64,000 nt of DNA, from the NCBI GenBank assembly GCA_030949825.1, contig JAUZSC010000019.1, forward strand, positions 1 through 64,000, given 5' to 3'. The notes under the pieces were generated by a model. That model ran no database searches. It was not told where the DNA came from and saw nothing but the letters and a program-made list of their open reading frames with translations. Each line of letters opens with the position of its first letter. Within the stretch, counting starts at the first letter, position 1. Made by a program: the position numbers and the translations under genes. Positions 1 to 8,066 of the stretch are shown piece after piece. The stretch is from Sulfurimonas sp. (GTDB lineage: Bacteria; Campylobacterota; Campylobacteria; Campylobacterales; Sulfurimonadaceae).

Positions 1-997
1 AGAAAAGTACAAAGATTGCAAGAGCAAATGGTAAGGCTGCTGTCGTTGTGATTATCACAAGTAAGGCAACCATACCGTAGAAAAAGTATAGAGATTTTAT
101 GCCACCTATCTTATCAGCTGTTGCTCCACCAAAGGGACGTAAAATTGCACCTGCAAAGATACAAAGGGCCCCGAAGTAACCAGCGATTACTTTTACATTT
201 TCTTCATTAAGAACCTCTGTGCCAAATACTGACATATCAGCTTGATAGGTGTTCATAAGATAAACTTTCATATATCCAGCAAATCCTACAAATCCACCAA
301 ATGAGATTGCGTAAAAGAGTGAAAACCACCATGTGTCTTTGTCTTTAAGTAGTTTACCGTAGTCTTTAAGTCTTTTTGGATTCGCTTTATAAACTTCTGA
401 TGGAGCATCTTTAGCGATAAAAGCATAAGCAATTAAAACGATAAGTGACATTACTGCACCAACACCAAATACTGAAGCCCATCCCCAAATCTCAGCGATT
501 TTTGGAGCAAAAAGAAAGTCGATTACAACACCAATATTACCAGCACCTGCGATTCCAAGAACAACACCTTGAAGTTTGGGTGGATACCATTGACCAGCTT
601 GTGGAAGTGCAACTGCAAAAGAAGCTCCTGCAAAACCAAGACCAAGAGCAACAAGTAAAAGTGCGTCGTATGTAATGTTGTCACCCATAAAGTATGCTGT
701 TGAAAGAGCGGCAATAACTACTACTTGTGAAAGCATTGCTGTCATTTTTGCGCCAAGTTTATCAACACCAAAACCTAAAAGAATTCTAAGAATTGCACCT
801 GAAAGAATTGGAAGTGAAAGTAAGGTTGCTTTTTCACCAGCTGTCATCATGTGACCAGTAAGTGCAAGTACCTCACTGATTTCTGCACTTAATGGACCGA
901 GCATCGTCCAAACCATAAAACTCATATCGAAGTATAAAAAAGCCATGAACAATGTGGGTGCATGACCTTGACCTTTTAAGTCTTTAATTCCTGCCAT
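1..997 (-). CDS. narK: NarK-type nitrate/nitrite MFS transporter (3' end outside window)
   Basis: This is a multi-pass inner-membrane transporter of the major facilitator superfamily, nitrate/nitrite porter branch. The frame is open from the ATG at 997 to the window edge, so the C-terminus is missing. A conserved arginine lies in an early helix (SGAILRILLGFG) and a second in a later helix (GAILRPFGGATADK), as in NarK proteins. A glycine-rich nitrate-signature stretch (GIAGAGNIG) lies between them. A strong Shine-Dalgarno (TTAAGGAGA on the minus strand) precedes the start. The nitrate reductase and nitrite reductase genes a few kilobases away suggest that it supplies nitrate for assimilation. 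Whether it is a symporter or an antiporter cannot be read from the sequence. Confidence 0.9.
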   Translation of the reverse strand, partial: MAGIKDLKGQGHAPTLFMAFLYFDMSFMVWTMLGPLSAEISEVLALTGHMMTAGEKATLLSLPILSGAILRILLGFGVDKLGAKMTAMLSQVVVIAALSTAYFMGDNITYDALLLVALGLGFAGASFAVALPQAGQWYPPKLQGVVLGIAGAGNIGVVIDFLFAPKIAEIWGWASVFGVGAVMSLIVLIAYAFIAKDAPSEVYKANPKRLKDYGKLLKDKDTWWFSLFYAISFGGFVGFAGYMKVYLMNTYQADMSVFGTEVLNEENVKVIAGYFGALCIFAGAILRPFGGATADKIGGIKSLYFFYGMVALLVIITTTAALPFALAIFVLF

Positions 998-1026
998 ATT
1001 TTCTCCTTAAGATTATATATGGTGTA

Positions 1027-1032
1027 ATTATA
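1027..1032 (-). promoter_or_regulatory. Probable -10 box for narK
   Basis: The minus strand reads TATAAT about 30 bases upstream of the narK ATG. No convincing -35 box is visible, which is common in Campylobacterota sigma-70 promoters. Confidence 0.4.
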
Positions 1033-1124
1033 ATAGATATAAGAAAGAATTGATTAAGAATTATGATTAAATTTTAACCAATCTTTTGAGATTAAGATGA
1101 TTAAAATTTATACAACTAGAAGCG

Positions 1125-2420
1125 CTAGTTACGAGAGAGTTTATTTTTATGGGCTTTTAAAATAAGTAAAACACCTAAGACACCAGCGATAAATGATGCA
1201 AAAAATATACCAAGTTTAACAGCATCTACAATGCCTTGATCTAAAAATGCGAGTTGTGTTATAAAGATAGACATAGTAAAACCTATACCACCTAAAAATC
1301 CAACGGCGATAACTTCATTCCAACCTAAGTCATCAGGTTTTTTAACTAAGCCGATTTTTTGTGCTAAATAAGTAAAGCCAACAATTCCTATAGGTTTTCC
1401 TATGATGAGACCAAGAACAACACCAAGAACTATCATGAGGTTTTGAGATACTGCAGAGAAGTCTAGAATTACTCCAGCATTGGAAAAGGCAAAGAGTGGC
1501 ATAATGAAAAAGGCAGAGAGACCATGAAGCTGATGTTCTAGCTTTACGAGAGGGTTTTGCACTTTTTCATAGTTGTAAGCGATATCTTCTAAGGCATCTA
1601 TTTGATGATGATTTAAAATAGGAATGGTATCGATATTATTTGCAAAATCTTGAATGGATTCACTAGTGTTTTCTAAAAACTCTTTCTCATCAACCTTGGA
1701 ACTAATAGGAATCGCAAAGGCTAAAAGTACACCTGCAATCGTCGCATGAACGCCAACTGAGTGTATGAAAATCCAAAGAGCAATACCAAGGAGGAGATAC
1801 GGCATAAGCATAGTTACTTTTTTAAGATTTAAAATCCATATCATGGCATACACTAAACCAGCATGTAAAAAGTACTCAGCATGGATCTCATTTGTATACA
1901 CAGTGGCTACTACTATAACAGCACCTAAATCATCTACAACTGCAAGGGCTACTAAAAAGAGTTTTAAAGCAGGATTTACTTTTTTACCAAGAAGCATTAA
2001 TATACCAAGTGCAAAAGCGATATCCGTAGCCATAGGAATACCAAAGCCTTTAGGGTCATCAAGATTAAAAGATATATAGACTAGAGCAGGGATAATCATA
2101 CCACCAATAGCCGCGACTATAGGAAAACTTGCCTTTTGTATGGAAGAGAGTTCTCCAATGAGAAGTTCTCTTTTTATCTCAAGTCCAACCATTAAGAAAA
2201 ACAGAGCCATTAAACCATCGTTAATCCAGTGCATTAAATTCATTGAAATGGTATGACCACCAAGCGTGATACCTAAAGCCATATTCCATAATTCAAAATA
2301 ACTCTCACTCAGTGCGGAGTTAGCAACCATTACAGCTGCAATAGTTGCTACAAAAAGAAGTACCCCAGAAAATGATTCGTCTTTTATAAATCTTTCTATT
2401 GTATGTAGATGCTGTGTCAT
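1125..2420 (-). CDS. nhaA: Na+/H+ antiporter NhaA
   Basis: This 431-residue integral membrane protein exchanges sodium for protons and helps set cytoplasmic pH and sodium. The family hallmark of two adjacent aspartates in a broken helix is present (VALAVVDDLGAVIVVATVYT), as are the N-terminal hydrophobic helix and a conserved MVGLEIKRE segment. A charged insertion in the middle (about residues 228-285) resembles the longer loop known in Helicobacter-type NhaA. Its length fits that subgroup. The next gene upstream on the same strand encodes a sodium channel, so both products act on the sodium gradient. Confidence 0.95.
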   Translation of the reverse strand: MTQHLHTIERFIKDESFSGVLLFVATIAAVMVANSALSESYFELWNMALGITLGGHTISMNLMHWINDGLMALFFLMVGLEIKRELLIGELSSIQKASFPIVAAIGGMIIPALVYISFNLDDPKGFGIPMATDIAFALGILMLLGKKVNPALKLFLVALAVVDDLGAVIVVATVYTNEIHAEYFLHAGLVYAMIWILNLKKVTMLMPYLLLGIALWIFIHSVGVHATIAGVLLAFAIPISSKVDEKEFLENTSESIQDFANNIDTIPILNHHQIDALEDIAYNYEKVQNPLVKLEHQLHGLSAFFIMPLFAFSNAGVILDFSAVSQNLMIVLGVVLGLIIGKPIGIVGFTYLAQKIGLVKKPDDLGWNEVIAVGFLGGIGFTMSIFITQLAFLDQGIVDAVKLGIFFASFIAGVLGVLLILKAHKNKLSRN

Positions 2421-2473
2421 GTTTTAGCCTTTATGTATTTAGTAGCTTATTCTATTATTATTTGATGAATAAA

Positions 2474-3274
2474 CTATAGTTTATTGCTTAGCATTAAATC
2501 TTTGAGTTCTTTTATGTCATTTCGTAGTTCTTGCAACTTTATTTTAGTATGATCTTCACTGTCATGTATCTCGCTTACAACAAGATTTTTTTCTTCACTT
2601 GTTAGCTCTGTCATTGCATCTACAACAATGGCAATAATTAAATTTACCATTATAAAGGTAACTATAAAAATAAACGGAATAAAAAATGTCCAAGCAAAAG
2701 GATGTATTTCTAGTATAGGTCGAACAATGCCCATAGACCAAGACTCTAAAGTCATAATTTGAAACAGTGTGTAAAATGATTCTCCTAAAGTACCAAACCA
2801 TTGAGGAAATGTTTCACCGTAAAGTTGCGTCGCCATAATTGCAGATATATAAAAAAGCAATGTCAAAATTCCAGCAATAGAAATCATACCAGGGATTACA
2901 CTCACAAGTGCCATAATAACTTTTCTCATTTGTGGAATTACAGTGATAAGTCTTAATAGTCTCAAAACTCTTAAAATTCTTAATATCTCTAAACCACCAC
3001 TTGTAGGTAAAAGTGAGATAGAGACGATAAAAAAGTCAAATATACTCCATCCATCTTTAAAAAATGAAATCCTATGTATAAATATCCTGAGAATAATTTC
3101 TATTGTGAAAATTGTTATTACAAGTGTGTCAAAAATACTAAAAAAAGTATGATAAGTTGCAGCTATATCCTTTGAAGTTTCAAATCCCATACTTATGCCA
3201 TTGAGAATGATCAAGGCTATTATAAAGTTCCCAAAGATTTTACTTTGTACGAGTCTTTCTACTATTTTATACAT
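2474..3274 (-). CDS. Bacterial voltage-gated sodium channel (BacNav, NavAb type)
   Basis: This is a single-domain, six-helix voltage-gated cation channel subunit that would assemble as a tetramer. The S4 voltage sensor has four arginines at three-residue spacing ([13 protein letters not shown]). The selectivity filter TLESWSM matches the sodium-selective filter I recall for NavAb of Arcobacter butzleri. A charged C-terminal tail (from about residue 228) is predicted to form the neck and coiled coil. I place the start at 3274 because AAGGA sits just before it; an in-frame ATG at 3289 is possible. From 3274 the protein is 266 residues, close to the NavAb length. It lies 53 bases upstream of nhaA on the same strand. 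Confidence 0.93.
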   Translation of the reverse strand: MYKIVERLVQSKIFGNFIIALIILNGISMGFETSKDIAATYHTFFSIFDTLVITIFTIEIILRIFIHRISFFKDGWSIFDFFIVSISLLPTSGGLEILRILRVLRLLRLITVIPQMRKVIMALVSVIPGMISIAGILTLLFYISAIMATQLYGETFPQWFGTLGESFYTLFQIMTLESWSMGIVRPILEIHPFAWTFFIPFIFIVTFIMVNLIIAIVVDAMTELTSEEKNLVVSEIHDSEDHTKIKLQELRNDIKELKDLMLSNKL

Positions 3275-3411
3275 TATTTTCCTTTTCAATCTACTTTATG
3301 TTAAATTCGTAAAATACTAGCTAGTTAAACTTAAAAGATGTTTTAGTATTTATGGACTCATTCATTGTTATTGCTTTGATAGAATGATGAAAATATACTA
3401 AGGAAATTAAC

Positions 3412-3882
3412 TTGATTAAAAAAATTGCTCTCTTTGCGATTGTAATCTTATTTGCTATTCAGTTTATAGGTATTGATAAAACAAACCCACCCATAGATGC
3501 TGCGTTAACGCTAGATGCACCTGAAGAAGTCATGACTCTATTAAAAACAAGTTGTTACGATTGTCATTCAAACGAAACTGTATGGCCGTATTATTCAGAC
3601 ATTGCCCCTGTTTCTTTCTTTGTTGCTGCACATGTTGAGGATGCACGAAGCGCATTAAATTTTTCCCAGTGGAAGGCAATCGACAAAAAAGTGAAAACAA
3701 AAAGACTAAAACGGGCTATTATAACGGTGAAAAATGAGATGATGGCACTCCCTAGTTATTTACTAGGACACGAAGATGCAAGACTCTCATATGAAGAGAA
3801 AGTACTTTTAACAGACTGGTTTCAAAGTGAACTCGACAAACTGGGTTCAGATAAGAAAAATATTTTCTTTGATTTACGATAA
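3412..3882 (+). CDS. Haem-binding domain protein with one CxxCH
   Basis: This 156-residue protein has an N-terminal hydrophobic segment (residues 4-20) that acts as a signal peptide or anchor. A single c-type haem motif C48-x2-C51-H52 follows within CYDCHSNETVWPYYS. It matches the small periplasmic 'haem-binding domain' family (Haem_bd), whose function is largely unknown. The start is TTG with an AAGGA ribosome-binding site about 9 bases upstream. It may carry electrons or sense redox or gas in the periplasm, but no partner is evident next to it. Confidence 0.8.
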   Translation: MIKKIALFAIVILFAIQFIGIDKTNPPIDAALTLDAPEEVMTLLKTSCYDCHSNETVWPYYSDIAPVSFFVAAHVEDARSALNFSQWKAIDKKVKTKRLKRAIITVKNEMMALPSYLLGHEDARLSYEEKVLLTDWFQSELDKLGSDKKNIFFDLR

Positions 3883-3902
3883 GTGACTGACCATAATAAG
3901 GA

Positions 3903-4311
3903 ATGAAAAAAATGTTATTAACAGAGCTAAAAAATGAAGAAAAATTTGCTTTTTTAAGTCTTGCAAATCATATCGCACACATTGACGGTGAATTTGATGC
4001 AGAAGAAAAAGAGATTATTCATGGTTATTGCTTGGAAATGGGTATCGATAATCTCGTATATGATGTGAGTAAGTTTGATTTGGGATGATGTTCTCAAAAA
4101 GATGACAAGTAAAAAAAGTAAAAAAATCGTTATTTTAGAATTGATGATACTTATTCATTCAGATGACAAGTTTCATAAATTTGAACATAAGATAATAGAA
4201 CAAATAGCAAGTATATTTAAAATAGACTCTAAAGAACTAAACCTATATTCACAGTGGGGAAAGATAGCATCTGCTAGCTATACACAAGGAAAAATATTTT
4301 TACAAGATTAA
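3903..4311 (+). pseudogene. TerB-like protein, interrupted by a one-base frameshift
   Basis: Two overlapping frames encode the two halves of one small acidic helical protein of the tellurite-resistance TerB-like type. The first half has the typical pattern LANHIAHIDGEFDAEEKEII. The second half continues with LELMILIHSDDKFHKFEHKIIEQIA. The first frame ends in SKFDLG and the second begins in WDDVLKK. Removing one G from the GGG at 4082-4084 restores SKFDLDDVLKK without a gap. The break may be a true mutation or a sequencing error. TerB domains are thought to bind metals through acidic residues; the role here is unknown. Confidence 0.7.
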
Positions 4312-4348
4312 TCTTTAGTGAAATGCAAAGAGATGAGCGTTTCTAAAA

Positions 4349-4465
4349 CTATTCTGGGACACGCTGTACTGTGTCAAAGCTAAGACCAGCAAATATTAAA
4401 ATGGCGAAGATACTAGCACCAAAATAAATATTTCTAGCCATGTTTTTAGTAATTCTTTCAGATAT
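4349..4465 (-). pseudogene. norC: Remnant of nitric oxide reductase subunit C (N-terminal anchor only)
   Basis: The minus strand has a good ribosome-binding site (AAGGAG) followed by a 38-codon frame reading SERITKNMARNIYFGASIF and on to DTVQRVPE, then TAG. From memory, NorC proteins begin with TKGMARNIYYGGSIFFF and continue LTYHTEK, so this is the membrane anchor of NorC. The haem-binding domain (CxxCH) is absent and no NorB follows. The expected start codon reads ATA, so it is probably not translated from its original site; ATG at MARN is possible. The fragment is divergent from the neighbouring Rrf2 regulator. I see no other gene in 4312-4623. Confidence 0.6.
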
Positions 4466-4585
4466 TTATAACTCCTTATCAAATTCTAATATTATATAGT
4501 ATCAGAATTATAACAAAATATAAATTAATTCTATCTTTAAGTAGTACATGTTATTATGCTCTTGTGCATATTTATAAAATTAGTA

Positions 4586-4591
4586 TATAAT
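4586..4591 (+). promoter_or_regulatory. Probable -10 box for the Rrf2 regulator
   Basis: TATAAT lies 33 bases upstream of the preferred ATG at 4624. Transcription from it would start near 4598, leaving almost no leader for the alternative ATG at 4603, which supports the downstream start. Confidence 0.45.
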
Positions 4592-4623
4592 GCGTCAAAT
4601 AAATGAAAAGGGGAATTATAGTT

Positions 4624-5037
4624 ATGGAGATAAATAAAACATCTCAATATGCGATTAGAATATTAAACTATATTGCCAATAATAGCGAAGGAAGACTTGT
4701 TAGTGCAAAAGAACTTGCTGAAGTCCTGGAAATTCCATATAAATTTTTAACAAAGATTAATACAGATTTAGTAAAAGAAGGCTTTATAGTCTCTATTCGC
4801 GGAAGAGAGGGTGGAACGAAGCTCGCTCGTGATGCCTCAGAGATTAGTATATTGCAGGTATTAAATGCCTTTAATGAAATGCATAATCAAAAAGATTGTC
4901 TATTGGGAATAGGAAATTGTGATACTAAAAAAAGATGTGCCCTGCATGATCAATGGGCAAAACCAAAGAGCATGATACAAAAAATGTTTGAAAAAACTAC
5001 CTTAGCAGACATGGATGGTGAAAACTTTAAAATATAG
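4624..5037 (+). CDS. Rrf2-family transcriptional regulator
   Basis: This small winged-helix repressor of the Rrf2/NsrR/IscR family probably carries an iron-sulphur cluster. The N-terminal helix-turn-helix (YAIRILNYIAN to GGTKLARD) is typical. Three cysteines form a candidate cluster site, C-x6-C-x5-C, in DCLLGIGNCDTKKRC. The start at 4624 follows AAAAGGGG with 11-base spacing; an in-frame ATG at 4603 would overlap that site. It is divergent from the NorC remnant and directly upstream of the nitrate assimilation genes. This placement suggests a nitric-oxide or nitrogen-oxide sensor of NsrR type, but the regulon is inferred only from position. Confidence 0.85.
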   Translation: MEINKTSQYAIRILNYIANNSEGRLVSAKELAEVLEIPYKFLTKINTDLVKEGFIVSIRGREGGTKLARDASEISILQVLNAFNEMHNQKDCLLGIGNCDTKKRCALHDQWAKPKSMIQKMFEKTTLADMDGENFKI

Positions 5038-5085
5038 ATGCTTAAATACTAAGCACAAAAAGTGATTCTTTTGATTTAAACTATG

Positions 5086-5091
5086 TATAAT
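5086..5091 (+). promoter_or_regulatory. Probable -10 box for the DmsB-DmsC fusion gene
   Basis: TATAAT occurs 30 bases upstream of the ATG at 5121, and AGGAG at 5107-5111 provides the ribosome-binding site. The nitrate assimilation genes may therefore be transcribed separately from the Rrf2 gene. Confidence 0.45.
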
Positions 5092-5120
5092 ACGCCTAAT
5101 AACTTAGGAGATACCATACA

Positions 5121-6725
5121 ATGCAAACACCCTTAGAAAGTTTTATAGATCACAAGGCTGACACTGGAATGCAATGTGGCAATTACAGTATTGATATCCC
5201 TAAACCTAAAGAGGGTGAGCAGTATAGATTTCACTTTGATGCTACTGTGTGTGTTGGTTGTCACTGTTGTGAGGTTGCGTGTAATGAGCAAAACAACAAT
5301 CCAGCAGATATAAAATGGCGTAGAGTTGGTGAAATGGAAGGTGGAGAATTTCCAGCCTTTTCACAGCTTTTTAACTCTATGAGTTGTAACCATTGTGTAG
5401 ACCCTGAATGTCTTATAGGTTGCCCTACAAATTCATACATCAAAATCGAAGAATCAGGTATCGTAATTCATGATGACGATAGCTGTATAGGCTGTCAATA
5501 CTGCACATGGAACTGTCCCTATGGAGTGCCAACTTATCACGAAGAAAGAAGCATCGTTACAAAATGCGATATGTGTCACGACCGTTTAGAAGAGGGGCAA
5601 ACACCTGCCTGCGTTCAAGCTTGTCCATCGGGTGCTATAATGATTGAAACTGTGAATGTAGAAGAATGGCTTGCATCTGACATTGATAATCAAGCAAATA
5701 TGCCATTCTTGCCAGATGCAAGAATTACAAACTCTACTACTAGGTACACGCTTCCTGATAAGCTTCCTTTGATGCACGAAGTTGATGAGCATATCTTAAA
5801 GCCAGCTCATTCGGAATTTCCATTGGTTTTTATGACTGTTCTCACTCAAATTTCTTTAGGTGGATTTTTAGTTTTATTTTTAGGTGATGTGCTTAGTTTA
5901 TTTGGTTTTGAATCGGCTAACTGGATTATGGCATCTTTAGTAATGCTACCAGCAGTACTCGGACTTCCTCTCTCAGCACTTCACTTAGGTCGTCCGTATT
6001 TAGCACTCACGGCAATGAAAAATATAAAAACATCATGGCTCTCTCGAGAAGCCTTAGCACTTGGAGTATTTGTAGCTTTAATGTTTGGAGTTATCGCCAT
6101 CTACTACTTAGAATTGCCAACATATATACGGCTCTCAGTAGAACTTGTTACATTGCTTGTCGGCATCTATGGCATCTACGCACAAAGTATGATTTACAGA
6201 ATCAAAGCCCGTCCTTCATGGAACCGTGAAACAACAAACATAAAGTTTTTTGGTGTAGCTTATGTAGGATCGTTGATGATGGGTTTATTGGCAGTAGTCT
6301 TAGGTATGGAAGATATCGTAACACCACTTATCGTTTTAGGAATGTTAGGAGCACTCGCACAGATGTTCTTCTCATTTGAAGACTTAAGAGAGTTGAAAGT
6401 ACCCCAAGAAAATGAGTACCAGTTAAAAAGAACAGCAAGACTTTACGATGAAAACTTTAAAAATGTAAAACTTTTTCGCTTCATTTCTTTGATACTAGGA
6501 GGCTTGATTTTACCTCTTTTAGTCATAGTTCAAGTTAGTGCAGACTCTTTTGGAGGAGCGAGTTTAACGATGTTACTTTCTCTAATATTAGTAATATCAA
6601 GTGAGTTCAGTGATAGATTCTTATTTTACGCGACAGTTGTTCCTCTAGGAATGGCAGGTGGATTTTTTTTGTGGGGAAACAGAGATAGCTACTTTTGTTT
6701 AAGTATCATTATGATTGTTATGTAG
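5121..6725 (+). CDS. Fused DmsB/DmsC-like iron-sulphur and membrane-anchor protein
   Basis: The N-terminal 200 residues are a four-cluster ferredoxin of DmsB/NrfC type. Cysteine groups are CVGCHCCEVAC, CNHCVDPECLIGC, CIGCQYCTWNC and CDMC...CVQAC. From about residue 230 the protein becomes a DmsC-type quinol-oxidising membrane anchor with about eight hydrophobic helices. The natural reading is a quinol-to-molybdoenzyme electron relay, and the nearest molybdoenzyme is the nitrate reductase at 8067. No Tat or Sec signal is seen, so the iron-sulphur part should be cytoplasmic. The C-terminus is uncertain: a T8 run at 6663-6670 lies 56 bases before the stop, and losing one T would replace the last 22 residues by about 12. 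Confidence 0.85.
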   Translation: MQTPLESFIDHKADTGMQCGNYSIDIPKPKEGEQYRFHFDATVCVGCHCCEVACNEQNNNPADIKWRRVGEMEGGEFPAFSQLFNSMSCNHCVDPECLIGCPTNSYIKIEESGIVIHDDDSCIGCQYCTWNCPYGVPTYHEERSIVTKCDMCHDRLEEGQTPACVQACPSGAIMIETVNVEEWLASDIDNQANMPFLPDARITNSTTRYTLPDKLPLMHEVDEHILKPAHSEFPLVFMTVLTQISLGGFLVLFLGDVLSLFGFESANWIMASLVMLPAVLGLPLSALHLGRPYLALTAMKNIKTSWLSREALALGVFVALMFGVIAIYYLELPTYIRLSVELVTLLVGIYGIYAQSMIYRIKARPSWNRETTNIKFFGVAYVGSLMMGLLAVVLGMEDIVTPLIVLGMLGALAQMFFSFEDLRELKVPQENEYQLKRTARLYDENFKNVKLFRFISLILGGLILPLLVIVQVSADSFGGASLTMLLSLILVISSEFSDRFLFYATVVPLGMAGGFFLWGNRDSYFCLSIIMIVM

Positions 6726-6742
6726 TTATTTCTACAAATAAC
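6725..6742 (+). terminator. Short hairpin overlapping the stop of the DmsB/DmsC gene
   Basis: A 7-bp inverted repeat (GTTATTT...AAATAAC, 4-base loop) begins at the last base of the stop codon. It is AT-rich with no strong T tract, so it is at best a weak terminator. The following 230 bases to 6973 are AT-rich and I see no gene in them. Confidence 0.3.
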
Positions 6743-6973
6743 ATTCATTTAAGGCTGTTATTTATCAATAGAACAATTAACAATCATCTTTTATTTAAGC
6801 ATAATATGTAATATTTATAAAAATATTACATTTTGTCATATTTATCAATAAATTTACGCTTTTAACAATCATTTTAAGTGATAGTTAATTTCTATCATTT
6901 AAGATTTTCATATATAATGATGTTGAATAAATAGTTGTATCGGAACAAACATATTTTAAAATAAGAGAGATTT

Positions 6974-7862
6974 ATGTCAAATATAAAATTAATTTCAACT
7001 TCAGCATTAGCTAAAAAAAATGAGTATTCCTAAGTATAAACTGGATGAAATGTGATTAGCTGTGAAGTATATTTCAAAAGAAGAAAAAGGCTTTAGTTTA
7101 ACTTCTCTAGGTGTGGAGAAAAGTGGTTGCATAAAGAGTCATGCAAAGTTTGGAGATTACATTGCATGGGATGAAAATATAGAAATACCAAACAAACTAA
7201 TAACTCAAGGCAAAGAGTTTTATTCATCAACGAAAATTGCTGCAAAATATAATCTGTCTGCAAGAAAAATCAACATGATTCTATCAGAAATAGGCTTTAT
7301 AGAAAAATATCTTAAAGGCTGGACAATCAGTATTTTAGGAACAAAAAATGGTGGTATTCAAAAAGAAAATGCAAAAAATGGAATACCCTATGTTGAATGG
7401 AATGAATCTATTTTTACAAGTTCAGCATTTTCATCAATACTTAAAGAGGTTAAGGGTGAAGCTGGAGAAAGTACACAAATAGAAATTGCAAATACTAAGA
7501 GTTCAAATTTTAGAGAAAAATTTCCTGCTAAACATAGAGCGACAGATGGGCATATGGTTAGAAGTAAAGCTGAGATGCTTATAGACAACTGGCTATATAT
7601 GGCAGAGATAGTGCATGCATATGAAAGAAAACTTCCAATTGAAGAAGAGGTTTATTGCGATTTTTATATTCCTACAGGAAAAGTATATATTGAATTTTGG
7701 GGCTTAGAAAATGACCCTAAATATGCCAAAAGAAAAGAAATTAAAAAAGAGATATACAAAAAGTATGACTTCAAACTAATAGAACTTACTGATGAGGAGG
7801 TCTTTAATCTTGATGATGTTCTTCCAAGAATGCTACTAAAGTATGGAGTGCAAACTTACTAA
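6974..7862 (+). pseudogene. Putative PD-(D/E)XK nuclease-like protein, broken near its N-terminus
   Basis: The C-terminal third (about residues 170-266 counted from 7062) has a restriction-endonuclease-like pattern: RSKAEMLIDNWL, then CDFYIPTGKVYIEFWG, with an acidic residue and E-x-W spaced as in DUF559/Vsr-like PD-(D/E)XK folds. The N-terminal part looks like repeated winged-helix segments. The longest open frame begins at a GTG at 7062, but the protein clearly begins at ATG 6974 (SNIKLISTSALAKK). The frame is lost in an A8 run (7013-7020), and a TGA lies at 7053-7055 in the continuing frame. Either the gene is dead or two base errors are present. It interrupts the nitrate genes and resembles a transferred defence or DNA-repair gene; its function is unknown. 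Confidence 0.55.
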
Positions 7863-7903
7863 AAGATACAACAAAACGTGCTAGCTTCGCCGTTAGAATA
7901 CAT

Positions 7904-7927
7904 AGAGATAGTATAAATGGTATCTCT
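7904..7927. other. Inverted repeat downstream of the nuclease-like gene
   Basis: AGAGATA and TATCTCT are separated by 10 bases and followed by TTGTT. It could be a weak terminator. The rest of 7863-8066 shows no gene; TATACT at 8035-8040 is a possible -10 box for the nitrate reductase gene. Confidence 0.3.
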
Positions 7928-8066
7928 TTGTTAGTAGGATTTTTATATATATTCTTATTTCAGGTATATTGATAGATTCGTTAAACCTGAATATAATTTA
8001 ATCAGTTAAAATAATTTCTCACTTGAAAACAAGATATACTTTATGAAAGATTAAAAGTGAGAAATT

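Noticed and set aside
445..714. Small frames on both strands inside the transporter gene
   Set aside because: They are rich in Gln/His or Leu/Val in the manner of shadow frames, and the NarK frame runs through the region without a break.
7062..7064. GTG as the true start of the nuclease-like gene
   Set aside because: Coding similarity in pattern continues upstream to ATG 6974 through one A8 run and one TGA; no ribosome-binding site lies before the GTG.
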